NCBI GenBank assembly: GCA_965200435.1
Contig: OZ241337.1
Location: forward strand, 372,001 to 436,000
Direction: 5' to 3'
Length of the DNA: 64,000 nt
Source of the DNA: Bin75 sp965200435
GTDB lineage: Bacteria > Nitrospirota > Nitrospiria > Nitrospirales > UBA8639
Part shown: piece by piece, positions 9,068 through 17,928 of the stretch
Layout of the letters: every line of letters begins with the position of its first letter
Position numbering within the stretch: position 1 is the stretch's first letter
Position numbers and translations under genes: made by a program
The notes under the pieces: model-generated
Database searches by the model: none
The model's input: only the letters and a program-made list of their open reading frames with translations
Told to the model about the DNA's origin: nothing

Positions 9068-10843
9068 TTAAGAAACGGCAGTGAATTCCGGAGCATGCTG
9101 TCGTTTGTGCCGGGCGATGTACAGCAGTCCATCAGCCATCGAATAATTAAACGGTAATTCCACGACCACTTCACTGATCTTTTCGTACACGTGTTGATAC
9201 AGCTTTTCGGCCTGCTCCGGCGTCATACCTTCCTTGACTTCATAGAAAAAGCCCAGGCTTAAATCTTCTGCAGCCGGTCGCATAATGCGCTGAATCCCGT
9301 AGCCTCCGGGATCGCTCATAATAGGGGCTTCTTTTTCGAGGTCGAAGAGACAGGGCTGACATGAAAACCCGTACGACGAATTCAACTTCGTATTCTCGAG
9401 TATAAAGTTCATGGTTTCCCGTGCTTCATCTTCCGTTTCAGTCGGGAAGCCAACGATGATATAGCAATGCACCCCGATACCCAAGTCAACGCAATCCGCA
9501 CAAATCCGCTTGACATTTTCCTGGGTAATGCCTTTTTGCATAAAATCCATCATGCGCTTATTGTAGGTTTCCAATCCAAAGACAATCTTGTGGCACCCGG
9601 CATCCCGCATCAAAAGCAGTAATTCTCTCGAGAGATTCTTCTCAAAACGAAGTTCGGCGGTCCATTGAATGTCCAATTGCCGGTTCAGAATTTCTTTGCA
9701 CAACCGGCGCGTGGGTGATAGAGCCAGACATTCATCGGTAAAGAAGAAAAACGGTGTGTCATATTTTTGAGAAAGCGTGTGGAGTTCATCCACTACCTTG
9801 ACGGGGTCCTTTTGCCGAAAATTCTGATGATCCAACGTCAAGGCACAGAACGCACAGTCCTTATAGTAACAGCCTCGGGAAAACTGCACCGGTAAGACCG
9901 TTTGGGGAGCAAGATACCGGTCGAGAGGAAATCCATCGTAATTGGGAGCCGGATGTTGAGCCAAATTCTCTGAATAAAACGGCTGATTCACGATAACTTT
10001 GCCGTTTTCCCGATAGATGAGATTAGGAACCTTGGCAAAATTCTTTTTCCCTGCCAATTGATTCACCAACTCCAATAACGCCGTCTCTCCCTCGAAGACG
10101 ATAAAATCGTCTGCAACCTGGAACAGCCGTTCACATCGACGTAAATTGTCCACGAGCCGGGTAAAGATACTGCCACCGACCGTCACGTGAATGTCAGGAT
10201 TCGCTTCCTTGATGAGTCGACACAAGGTGAGACCCGGAATGATCTGGGACGTTGCGGTGATCGATACGCCGATTAGCTCAGGGTTTTCATCGACGATCGA
10301 AGAGAGAAAATATTGTCGATACAAGGCCAGATACGGATTCTGCTCTTCATCGTGAATCGCTTTGATAATGTCTCGAGAGGAATAAATGGAATAGGAAAAC
10401 TGGTTGTCGACCACGGTAATTCTGGTTGGGAAATAAATCGACGACACCACTTCCAACCAGCGGTCGATTAAAAACAGGCACTCCCGATAACGCTCGATGT
10501 CATAAAACTCTTCTCCACGCAGTGAAGCCTTGGCCGGCTCAATTTGATCGATCAAGTGGGGAAACCGGTCCAAGGCTTCCACGATCCGACCATAATGCTC
10601 ATCACTGCCCGGTCCCGTCTCTCGTTCACGTGAATGCTCCAATTGCTTCAGCTTTTCAACGAGCTTCTCATAAACTTCCAAACCATACGTTCTTGACAGA
10701 ATCGTATCGAGAAGTTCGATGTTCAGGTCCCGTTGACTTTTATCGGCAATCCCGGCTTGATCAAGAAAAGCCGTTAAGCACGGGAGACTTAAATAGGGTT
10801 GCGAGGGATGCCAACTTGGAGGAAAGAGCAACGAAATTTTCAC
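9068..10843 (-). CDS. B12-binding-domain radical SAM protein
   Basis: A 591-residue protein. The N-terminal 300 residues hold a cobalamin-binding-type region (ENPELIGVSITATSQ, then IHVTVGGSIFTRL). The radical SAM core has the cluster motif CYYKDCAFC, Cys325/330/333 with CX4CX2C spacing rather than the usual CX3CX2C. A later FGLET..RMMDFMQKG stretch and the IVGFPTETEDE motif are typical of this superfamily. Substrate unknown; candidates are methylation or maturation of a cofactor or peptide. The start is GTG with AAGGAGG 5 bp upstream. First gene of the nine-gene minus-strand run. Confidence 0.85.
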   Translation of the reverse strand: MKISLLFPPSWHPSQPYLSLPCLTAFLDQAGIADKSQRDLNIELLDTILSRTYGLEVYEKLVEKLKQLEHSRERETGPGSDEHYGRIVEALDRFPHLIDQIEPAKASLRGEEFYDIERYRECLFLIDRWLEVVSSIYFPTRITVVDNQFSYSIYSSRDIIKAIHDEEQNPYLALYRQYFLSSIVDENPELIGVSITATSQIIPGLTLCRLIKEANPDIHVTVGGSIFTRLVDNLRRCERLFQVADDFIVFEGETALLELVNQLAGKKNFAKVPNLIYRENGKVIVNQPFYSENLAQHPAPNYDGFPLDRYLAPQTVLPVQFSRGCYYKDCAFCALTLDHQNFRQKDPVKVVDELHTLSQKYDTPFFFFTDECLALSPTRRLCKEILNRQLDIQWTAELRFEKNLSRELLLLMRDAGCHKIVFGLETYNKRMMDFMQKGITQENVKRICADCVDLGIGVHCYIIVGFPTETEDEARETMNFILENTKLNSSYGFSCQPCLFDLEKEAPIMSDPGGYGIQRIMRPAAEDLSLGFFYEVKEGMTPEQAEKLYQHVYEKISEVVVELPFNYSMADGLLYIARHKRQHAPEFTAVS

Positions 10844-10948
10844 ATTGCCTCCTTACATGAAGTATTCCCATATCCCATGTCGATTGCACCTGACGATCAT
10901 CATCTCCACGTATCTTTCGTAGCATCATGCAGTGAAGATTCAATAATC

Positions 10949-10978
10949 CTTATACACGGCTTCCTGTTTCCTATGCAA
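10949..10978 (-). promoter_or_regulatory. putative sigma-70 promoter of the radical SAM operon
   Basis: On the minus strand TTGCAT (10978-10973), 18 bp, TATAAG (10954-10949). This would start transcription near 10942, about 100 nt before the GTG at 10843. Sequence match only. Confidence 0.4.
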
Positions 10979-11047
10979 CTCAAACTGAGACTTTTAGACT
11001 GCCTCATCACTGTTTCTGCACGAGAGGTTCATCAAAAAACTTCACAT

Positions 11048-11098
11048 GTAAAAAAACCCTGAGGCCCTCCTTACTCTATCAGGAGGACCCCAGGGTTT
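11048..11098 (-). terminator. rho-independent terminator of nxrC
   Basis: A stem of AAACCCTG (11054-11061) with CAGGGTTT (11091-11098), extended with two mismatches through CCCTCCT/AGGAGG. On the minus strand it is followed by a run of seven T (11056-11050). It sits 36 bp past the nxrC stop. Confidence 0.8.
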
Positions 11099-11133
11099 CT
11101 TCAATTCACTACTGCAAAAATATTCGGTAACGC

Positions 11134-12087
11134 TTACGGCATTTTAGCGGTAAACCAGGTGGAGATGCCCTTCATCCCGTTCCGCTCCACGTTCTGGCCG
11201 TCCCACACGGCAAACGCTACCGGCACGCTTTGCCCAGCGCCGAATTGCACATCGTTGGCATCATTCGTCGTCAACGCCCGCTTCATCACCACGCGCCACG
11301 TCGGTCCGCTGCAGCACCCGCCTTTCAACGCCCCGTACGGTTCCCACAGCCCGTTCCCGATCACGTCCTGCGACGCCTGCGTCGTCAACGTGCTGAACCC
11401 GTTCGCATTCAAATCTTCCACCGAACTCGCCCGTAAATCCGGATCCGACATGATGTTCCCCGACCAGATCCCCGGATTGAAGGGCCCCAGACTCCGACCA
11501 ATCCGGTCTGGATACGTCACGCCACCAGCCGGTTCTTCATAGTAAAAATCCCAGGCAATCGAGGGATATTGCTGGTCCACGTCCCACATCCCTGCCACAC
11601 CGGCGCCCATGTCCCGTTGCCATTCCGCATTCCAGCGCCAGATGTTGACCGTCCCCCCGGATTGTCCCATACATTGGAACGGGGGAGCGCCGGACGTTTG
11701 CACCGGAAACTGCACCGCCACTTGGTCCCGAAAATCCTGCGGTCCAATGGTGGTGTTGTTCAGGGTTTGATCCCCCCAGTTCGCCCACACCCCAATCTCC
11801 TTGCCGTTGGTGGCCATCTTGACCATGACGGTCTTCACCGAGATGTTGGGATGCATGGGGGTTGTAATCGTTTGGCCGCTTAAGGGCACCACAATGCCCG
11901 GCACCGTCTCCCACACCGGGTTCGCCGCATCCATCGGGATCGGCCCACTGATGCTCCCCACCGGAACCGTCACCGGCTGGCTGACGGCCAAAGGAACCTG
12001 CCCCATCGTCAACATGACCCCGACGACCAAGGCAGAGAGAAGAATGCCGAACACCAATCCTTTGTTACGCGTCTGCACCACTCTCAT
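11134..12087 (-). CDS. nxrC: nitrite oxidoreductase gamma subunit-type heme b protein
   Basis: A 317-residue protein with an N-terminal signal/anchor (10-35) and the ethylbenzene-dehydrogenase-gamma heme b fold. The putative axial ligands are Met140 in QCMGQ and Lys269 in RVVMKR. Sequence and length match the NxrC proteins described for Nitrospira, where NxrC is proposed to carry electrons from NxrAB to the cytochrome pool in the periplasm. GGAGG precedes the ATG. It has its own terminator at 11054-11098. A TorD-like chaperone lies 128 bp upstream in the same direction. No nxrA or nxrB is in the window, which agrees with nxrC being placed apart in Nitrospira genomes. Confidence 0.9.
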   Translation of the reverse strand: MRVVQTRNKGLVFGILLSALVVGVMLTMGQVPLAVSQPVTVPVGSISGPIPMDAANPVWETVPGIVVPLSGQTITTPMHPNISVKTVMVKMATNGKEIGVWANWGDQTLNNTTIGPQDFRDQVAVQFPVQTSGAPPFQCMGQSGGTVNIWRWNAEWQRDMGAGVAGMWDVDQQYPSIAWDFYYEEPAGGVTYPDRIGRSLGPFNPGIWSGNIMSDPDLRASSVEDLNANGFSTLTTQASQDVIGNGLWEPYGALKGGCCSGPTWRVVMKRALTTNDANDVQFGAGQSVPVAFAVWDGQNVERNGMKGISTWFTAKMP

Positions 12088-12215
12088 AATGACGCATCCT
12101 CCTTTGATAAAGATTAAAGCAAAATGACCGCGAACTACCCACTTCCTCTCTACTTCCTCTCAAAAACTGAACCGAAGATACTCTTTCCACACGACAACGT
12201 GTCGCACATCTGGGT

Positions 12216-13178
12216 CTACGCCGTACCTGACTGACCCGATTCAGGCTTCTCTTTGTCCAAATAGGACTGAGCCCCGACCTCATTCATCAAGAGGCTGAGT
12301 TCATTGCCCTTATCCTGTGCGCCGCACTCAAAGGATATGCCTTCAGGCGAGATGAAATTAGCCGGACGATAGTCTGTTTCCGAGTAAGGTTGAGGACTCA
12401 CGCCCAAATACGCAATTTCAAAAGCCACCCATTGGGCAGTCAAATCGGCGATGATTTTATAGAAACCATACTCCGCTTTTTTCTTCAACATGCCGGAAAA
12501 TAAAGGAACCCATCTTCCCACGTGTTCCTTCACGAATTTTTTTTCGGCCTCGACCACCGTTTTGAGTTTTTCAGGGCCATCGTGGCACAACGCATATGAT
12601 TCTTTGTATGCCAGGAAATGAAGAAATTCAAGTTCCACGCTCAAATGGTCCAAGCGTTCGTGGATGTCCTGAGAAAGCTGAACGCCGAAAGCCGAATAGA
12701 ATCCGGCGATGTCTCCCATGACGTAGGATTGCCCAAACACGTGATCGTTACCAAACAGGGTTTCATATGGTGGGCAGTCCAAGGCGATGACGTTGCTGAA
12801 TACCCTTCGATGTTCATCTCGAAGGTCCTGGATATCCCAATTGACGCCCTCTGCCGATACCCAATTCTCCACGGCGTCAAAATGATCGGCAATACTCCGT
12901 AAGACTTCTTCAATGTCCTGACCGATGGGAGCTGGCACAGCTGCTTTTAAACTCTTGAGCGCGGCTCGACCATCCTCAACCAACTCTCCACTTTGCAGAT
13001 AGTCCAAAAATTCGTCGTCTTCTTGATAAAGATAACTCCATGACAAAAGAAGATAGAGCTTACTCCTCGCCAGAGCCCGCTCAACGGCCGGGGAATCTTT
13101 CAATGACGACCCGGTTTGCTGTGTGACGGAAGAGCTCGATGCCCCTCCATTTTGTTCTTGCGTGATTTCCGCAGCCAT
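12216..13178 (-). CDS. TorD/NarJ-family molybdoenzyme chaperone
   Basis: A 320-residue protein, mostly alpha-helical, with the TorD-fold markers: DEHRRVFSNVI, then PPYETLFG, then the helix HERLDHLSVELEFLHFLAYKE, then the FVKEHVGRWVP stretch. Members bind the apo-catalytic subunit or its Tat signal until the molybdenum cofactor is loaded. Its position between nxrC and a four-cluster ferredoxin points to NXR maturation. It is longer than typical TorD (about 200-220) owing to an N-terminal Ser/Thr-rich 30 residues and a C-terminal tail of about 40. Confidence 0.85.
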   Translation of the reverse strand: MAAEITQEQNGGASSSSVTQQTGSSLKDSPAVERALARSKLYLLLSWSYLYQEDDEFLDYLQSGELVEDGRAALKSLKAAVPAPIGQDIEEVLRSIADHFDAVENWVSAEGVNWDIQDLRDEHRRVFSNVIALDCPPYETLFGNDHVFGQSYVMGDIAGFYSAFGVQLSQDIHERLDHLSVELEFLHFLAYKESYALCHDGPEKLKTVVEAEKKFVKEHVGRWVPLFSGMLKKKAEYGFYKIIADLTAQWVAFEIAYLGVSPQPYSETDYRPANFISPEGISFECGAQDKGNELSLLMNEVGAQSYLDKEKPESGQSGTA

Positions 13179-13403
13179 AAACTTCCTTTTCTTTCAACAG
13201 AAGGAGCCTCTCTTCACTTGCTTCACAATAAGCACGGCTCCTCCCAGACCATCCTCTCCCTGATAGAGGAAACGGATAATAGGCCAACTGTGTATCGAAG
13301 TCAAGTTCTAAAACCACCTAAAAATATGAGAGAAGAATTCGTCACACGTTCAGGATTTTTTGACTGTTCCCTGTTGGCGGTCCGGTCACGTCCGGCTCTG
13401 AAC

Positions 13404-14057
13404 TTAAGACGAAGTCTCTAATCTCGCCGGAGCGACTTGGATCGCAATATGATCATTCACCGACCGACAAACATGTTCACACATCCCACACCCGACACAC
13501 AGGTCCCTCTCAACACGAATGGACAGAGAGGCAAAATCCATCGAAAGGGCCCGAGTCGGGCACTGCCCCACACACGCGTTGCAGCCTTGCCCGGCCGTAC
13601 AAATCCTTTGAGAAACAACGGCGGTTCCCATGTTCACGGCATTGAGGGTCCCAACCGGTTGAAGCGCTTCGGGTTCACAGGCGGCAATGCAAGGAAAGTC
13701 TTCACAGAGGTAACAGGGCTGTTCATCAGGATAGATAACGGGGGTCTTTCTCCGAGAAAGCACGTCGGAGTCATGATGATCTTCAAAAACGCGAAGGCTC
13801 TCGTGCGGGCACGCCTCGATACATTCTCCACAGCCCGTACAGTTCTCAAGAAATTGGGCTTCTTCGAGCGCGCCGGGGGGGCGTAACCAATCGGTTCGTT
13901 GCTTTGCAGGTTTGACGGCATGACGGTCTTTGGCGTCCCGATGCTTGACGTACTCGTGTACCGTGACACCCAGGGAAACAACGCTCTGTTTCAGAAAATT
14001 TCTTCGCCCGTAGGACGGCTCAGACTTTTGGGAGGACCCCGGGGGGGATTGCGCCAT
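13404..14057 (-). CDS. four-cluster 4Fe-4S ferredoxin, NapG/NarJ-neighbour type
   Basis: A 217-residue protein with a Tat-like N-terminus (YGRRNFLKQSVVSLGV) and four Cys clusters: CTGCGECIEACP, CYLCEDFPCIAAC, CTAGQGCNACVGQCP and CVGCGMCEHVC. The pattern matches NapG/MauM-type ferredoxins, which move electrons in the periplasm or at the membrane. GAGAGG precedes the ATG. It lies upstream of the TorD-like gene with a 225-bp gap, so it may have its own transcript. Role in the NXR pathway is inferred from context only. Confidence 0.85.
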   Translation of the reverse strand: MAQSPPGSSQKSEPSYGRRNFLKQSVVSLGVTVHEYVKHRDAKDRHAVKPAKQRTDWLRPPGALEEAQFLENCTGCGECIEACPHESLRVFEDHHDSDVLSRRKTPVIYPDEQPCYLCEDFPCIAACEPEALQPVGTLNAVNMGTAVVSQRICTAGQGCNACVGQCPTRALSMDFASLSIRVERDLCVGCGMCEHVCRSVNDHIAIQVAPARLETSS

Positions 14058-14173
14058 GCAGCGACCTCTCTTTCATACGGTCAACGTGATGTTGGTTGAG
14101 CCCTCAAGCCCTTCGTTCTTTCAATAGATCATCCATCTCGCCATGGGAAAGCGTACCGGTACGGCCTTCTCTT

Positions 14174-15175
14174 CTAGACAACGCCGGCCGCACGGAGCCT
14201 GTACACCTCCACGCAACGGTCACATGCCCCATAATCGACATCCCATCCCGGATGATTGTCTCTGATATAATCCAACACGTACGGCTCAACTTTTTCCTCA
14301 AGATCTTCAACCCAGGAATACGTGGGAAACCGGCAGAGCGGACACGGAAACCCAGGCATCAGCATAGGCTTGGCAGGCACCTCGGCCGGGAGCTCCCCTT
14401 CTTCGACTTCAACTGCCCGTTCCATCACCCGCAGCGTATCTTGAGACATTTCCACTAATTCGGCATGGGTGAAATATTCCGTCTGCCAGAGCCCTTCGAA
14501 CACCGATTCAACTTGTGTGGGCGGGATCTTCCGGTACCAGGAACGAAATTCCCGCAGGCGGTACTCCCGGCTGAACATCGGTTCCTTCCCCAACCGGGCA
14601 ATCCGACTATCGACGTGCAGGCTCCATAGTACGCGATACCGATTCAGGATGAGATGCTCTTCACCAGGATTCATGCCAACTTTGGTGTCAGGATCATATC
14701 CGAACGCGGGGTCAAGCATATCGGAGATATGCGTCAACTCATGGCGGAGATACCTGTTGATGGCCGGATCGTAAAACCGACGGGGAATCAGTTTAATCCC
14801 AACGCCCTTTTGACCTTTTTCCTCAAATTGACGAGCCAGTTTCTCCTCCACGGTCCCCCATTTTCTGAGGATATCCACACCTTCCTGATCTTCTTTCAGC
14901 ACACCTCGAACGAGCACAATGCCGACCTTTTCCTTTAAGTCCGGAAATTCTCCGAAGCTGTCTCTCAAGATGTCGGCAAAGCCCCACTTGGCAAAGAGGT
15001 GCTGATAGAGTTTCTTGAATTCAGGCTCCCGGTCATCCAGAGAAAAATTCTCGTAAATCGGATCGGCGACTTCATGGAACTCATTGTAATAGGTCGGATC
15101 TCCCTCACGCTCGGTTTTTTCGGCGAACGAGTCTATGACTTCTTGAAGCAACGCCGGCTGAAATCGAATGTCCAT
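14174..15175 (-). CDS. HExxH zincin-like protein with C-terminal Cys4 motif
   Basis: A 333-residue soluble protein without signal peptide. Residues 144-149 read RHELTH, the HExxH signature of zinc metallopeptidases, embedded in YLRHELTHISDMLDP. The C-terminus carries CPLC and, after about 40 residues, CDRC, a likely zinc ribbon. I do not recognise the family, and a third zinc ligand cannot be assigned with confidence. It lies just upstream of the ferredoxin and TorD-like genes and is divergent from the WD40 gene. A maturation or quality-control protease is one reading. Confidence 0.7.
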   Translation of the reverse strand: MDIRFQPALLQEVIDSFAEKTEREGDPTYYNEFHEVADPIYENFSLDDREPEFKKLYQHLFAKWGFADILRDSFGEFPDLKEKVGIVLVRGVLKEDQEGVDILRKWGTVEEKLARQFEEKGQKGVGIKLIPRRFYDPAINRYLRHELTHISDMLDPAFGYDPDTKVGMNPGEEHLILNRYRVLWSLHVDSRIARLGKEPMFSREYRLREFRSWYRKIPPTQVESVFEGLWQTEYFTHAELVEMSQDTLRVMERAVEVEEGELPAEVPAKPMLMPGFPCPLCRFPTYSWVEDLEEKVEPYVLDYIRDNHPGWDVDYGACDRCVEVYRLRAAGVV

Positions 15176-15374
15176 CCTTTTACTCCTTACCTGTCCCGAC
15201 TCCTGCTTGGAAGGACCTAGGAAACGTCAGTTTTTGCATCCCGCACCTGCTTGACGGCGCCGGTAACGGCTCGCTAGTATCCTTCTCCGAACACGCCGGC
15301 ATCATTATAGGCAGGCCGCTTTTTGCTACGCAAGGCCCCCCGGAGACAGAGATCACGCTGAAAGGACGTCTTTT

Positions 15375-16466
15375 ATGAATCAACCCCTGTCCCCAAACAT
15401 CCCGACGTTCTCGGAAGACCCGAAACCTGTATTGCCGCCTATCGATGCCCTGGAGTATTGGAAGGCAGGCCTTCACGAAATTCGGACCTTTCGGGGCCAT
15501 TCTCACGGCGTCTGGGACGTGGCGTATTCCCCTGACGGCTTGACGCTCGTCAGCGGAGGCGCGGACCGTTTGCTGCGAATCTGGGAAATTGAAACCGGCC
15601 GCCTGCTCAAATCCTTGAAAGGGCACACCAACGATATCCGGCAAGTGGCCTTCAGCCCGGACGGCCAGATACTCGCCACTGGCAGTGACGACAGGACGAT
15701 CCGGCTCTGGAACCCTCACACGGGGGAAACGATACGGCTTCTGTTTACCCAATATGATCACGCAGTCTCCAGCCTCTCCTTTTCCCCTGATGGCCTGATG
15801 CTAGCCCGGGCCGGACAGAATAAGGATATAAAAATCTGGGAAATCACCACCGGCACCGAAGTCATGACGCTCCTCGGCAAAGATCAATACGACCATCATT
15901 GGACGGTCTGCACCGCGTTTTCTCCTGACGGCATTCACTTGGTCGGCGGAAGCGATATCGGCAAATTGAAGCTGTACGAAGTGCTACCCAGCGGAGAAGA
16001 GAAACTCGTTCATAACGGCCATTGGCGCGATGAGCCAGACGATGAAGAAACCGAACAACGAGGATTTTTTGTCGATGAACATGGCGGGTTCCAAAAACCG
16101 ATGGAGTATTGGATCGGAGCGATCACCTTTACGCCGGATGGGAAAACCATGATCACCGCAAGCCGGGACACGGCAATCAAATATTTTGATATGCCCGAGA
16201 TGAAAGAGACCCACACCGTAAAAGGGCACGCTGAATGGGTTCGAGGGTTGCTCGTTTCTCCGGATGGGAAACTCCTGGTGAGTTGCAGTGACGATCACAC
16301 CATCAAGATGTGGGACATTCAGACCAGACGACAGATTCGCGTAATCAAGGACCACAACGGCCCCGTCCGGGGCATTGCGTTTTCCCCTGACGCCCGGTAT
16401 CTCGCCAGTGCCTCCTGGGACCGCACGGTAAAATTGTGGAAGGGCGGAGACGATTCAGAAGACTGA
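15375..16466 (+). CDS. WD40-repeat beta-propeller protein
   Basis: A 363-residue protein with seven WD40 blades, e.g. VAFSPDGQILATGSDDRTIRLW, LLVSPDGKLLVSCSDDHTIKMW and IAFSPDARYLASASWDRTVKLW (each shown in part). No signal peptide or other domain, so a cytoplasmic scaffold. An acidic insert (DEPDDEETEQ) interrupts blade 5. The start has AAAGGA upstream. It is the only plus-strand gene between 1.3 and 36 kb and faces the HExxH gene across a 199-bp divergent promoter region. Confidence 0.88.
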   Translation: MNQPLSPNIPTFSEDPKPVLPPIDALEYWKAGLHEIRTFRGHSHGVWDVAYSPDGLTLVSGGADRLLRIWEIETGRLLKSLKGHTNDIRQVAFSPDGQILATGSDDRTIRLWNPHTGETIRLLFTQYDHAVSSLSFSPDGLMLARAGQNKDIKIWEITTGTEVMTLLGKDQYDHHWTVCTAFSPDGIHLVGGSDIGKLKLYEVLPSGEEKLVHNGHWRDEPDDEETEQRGFFVDEHGGFQKPMEYWIGAITFTPDGKTMITASRDTAIKYFDMPEMKETHTVKGHAEWVRGLLVSPDGKLLVSCSDDHTIKMWDIQTRRQIRVIKDHNGPVRGIAFSPDARYLASASWDRTVKLWKGGDDSED

Positions 16467-16485
16467 ACGCCTTGCTCACTTCCAC

Positions 16486-17928
16486 TTAGTCAGACGACTC
16501 GTCGCTATCATCGGCCTCCGGCGTGGAGATCCCATAGCGTTTGCATTTTTCCCACAGGGCTTTTCGAGAAAGACCCAATGATTTGGACGCAGCGGTTCGA
16601 CTCCATCCTTCCTGCGCCAACACGGCCAGGATATACTCCCGCTCACACCGTTCCCGCACTTCCGCAAGTGTGCCTTTGGGTTGGGTGTCCGTGACGTTCG
16701 ACAACCCTTCCTGACAAAACTCGCATCCCGCTTGCAACGGTCCTCCCAAAAACGGACAACCGGTCTGGCCACAGAGATCCCAAACCTGAATTTTATCCTG
16801 ATCCTGCGCTAACGCCACGGCCCGTTCAATCGTATTTTCCAGTTCACGCACGTTTCCCGGAAAGGAATACCGGAGCAGCACATCCTGGGCCGCTGGTGAA
16901 AATCCTTTCATCACCCGTGGGATCCGGCTCGTACTCCGTTCCAGAAGGTGATTCGCCAGAATCAGGACATCTTCCCGCCGTTCCCTCAGAGGGGGAAGAG
17001 TCACCTGCACGACGTTAAGGCGATAGAACAGGTCTTCTCGAAATCGTCCGGCCTCGACTTCTTCTTTCAAATTCTTTTGCGTGGCGCAGACCAGCCGGAC
17101 GTCGCTTGCAATCGTCTCCGTACCCCCAACCCGTTCGAACCGTTTTTCCTGCAAGACCCGGAGTAATTTGACTTGGACCATCGGGGCGATTTCCCCGATT
17201 TCATCCAAAAACAAGGTGCCTTTATGGGCCAATTCAAACCGCCCCAGCCGTTGTCTCAACGCTCCGGTAAACGCGCCTTTCTCGTGCCCGAACAATTCGG
17301 CCTCCAGCAGGGTTTCCGGCAACGCCGCACAACTGACTTTAATCAAGGCCTGTCCGCACCGTGGGCTGTTTCGATGAATGGCATTTGCAATGACTTCTTT
17401 TCCCGTTCCACTCTCCCCGAAAATCAACACCGTGGCATCCGTGGTGGCCACCAGTTTGACTTTTTCCAAGACCTGACGCATGTGCTCGTTTTTGCCGACC
17501 ATTCCGTCGAAATTGAATTTTCCTTCGAGTTCCTGCCGGAGGACCGTATTTTCCTGCCGCAACGCCAGGACTTTGATCGCTCGCTCAACCATCAGCAACA
17601 ATTCGTCCATGGAGAAAGGCTTGGTGACGTAATCATGGGCCCCCAGTTTCATGGCCTGGACCGCCGTATCGACCGAGCCGTGTGCGGTAATCACGATGAC
17701 CTCAGTTTCGGGCGAGCACTCCTTGCACACCCGGACGACTTGGAGACCGTCACTCCCAGGCATTTTCAAATCGGTAATCACCAAATCGTATCGATCCCTT
17801 TTGACCTTTTGAAGGCCCTCCTCGCCATTGGAGGCTTCCTGGACCTGATACCCCTCGGCTTTAAGCGCATCAAACATGGACAGCCGCATCAGCGGCTCAT
17901 CGTCGATGATCAAGACAGATCGAGTCAT
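16486..17928 (-). CDS. sigma-54-dependent response regulator (NtrC family)
   Basis: A 480-residue protein. Receiver domain 1-120 with phospho-acceptor Asp53 (ITDLKMPG). AAA+ domain with Walker A GESGTGKE and the sigma-54 contact loop GAFTGA. C-terminal Fis-type helix-turn-helix (RTAASKSLGLSRKALWEKCKR). Between the AAA+ and HTH parts is a short segment with four cysteines, C-x4-C-x10-C-x2-C, not normal for this family. Its ATG overlaps the kinase stop (TGATG), so the pair is translationally coupled. Activates sigma-54 promoters; targets unknown. Confidence 0.93.
   Translation of the reverse strand: MTRSVLIIDDEPLMRLSMFDALKAEGYQVQEASNGEEGLQKVKRDRYDLVITDLKMPGSDGLQVVRVCKECSPETEVIVITAHGSVDTAVQAMKLGAHDYVTKPFSMDELLLMVERAIKVLALRQENTVLRQELEGKFNFDGMVGKNEHMRQVLEKVKLVATTDATVLIFGESGTGKEVIANAIHRNSPRCGQALIKVSCAALPETLLEAELFGHEKGAFTGALRQRLGRFELAHKGTLFLDEIGEIAPMVQVKLLRVLQEKRFERVGGTETIASDVRLVCATQKNLKEEVEAGRFREDLFYRLNVVQVTLPPLRERREDVLILANHLLERSTSRIPRVMKGFSPAAQDVLLRYSFPGNVRELENTIERAVALAQDQDKIQVWDLCGQTGCPFLGGPLQAGCEFCQEGLSNVTDTQPKGTLAEVRERCEREYILAVLAQEGWSRTAASKSLGLSRKALWEKCKRYGISTPEADDSDESSD

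Noticed and set aside
14104..14310. 68-codon frame at the end of the HExxH gene
   Set aside because: Overlaps the C-terminal zinc-ribbon region in another frame and has no ribosome site.
15180..15761. Open frame on the minus strand overlapping the WD40 gene start
   Set aside because: Lies antisense to a clear WD40 blade; no ribosome site or family signal.
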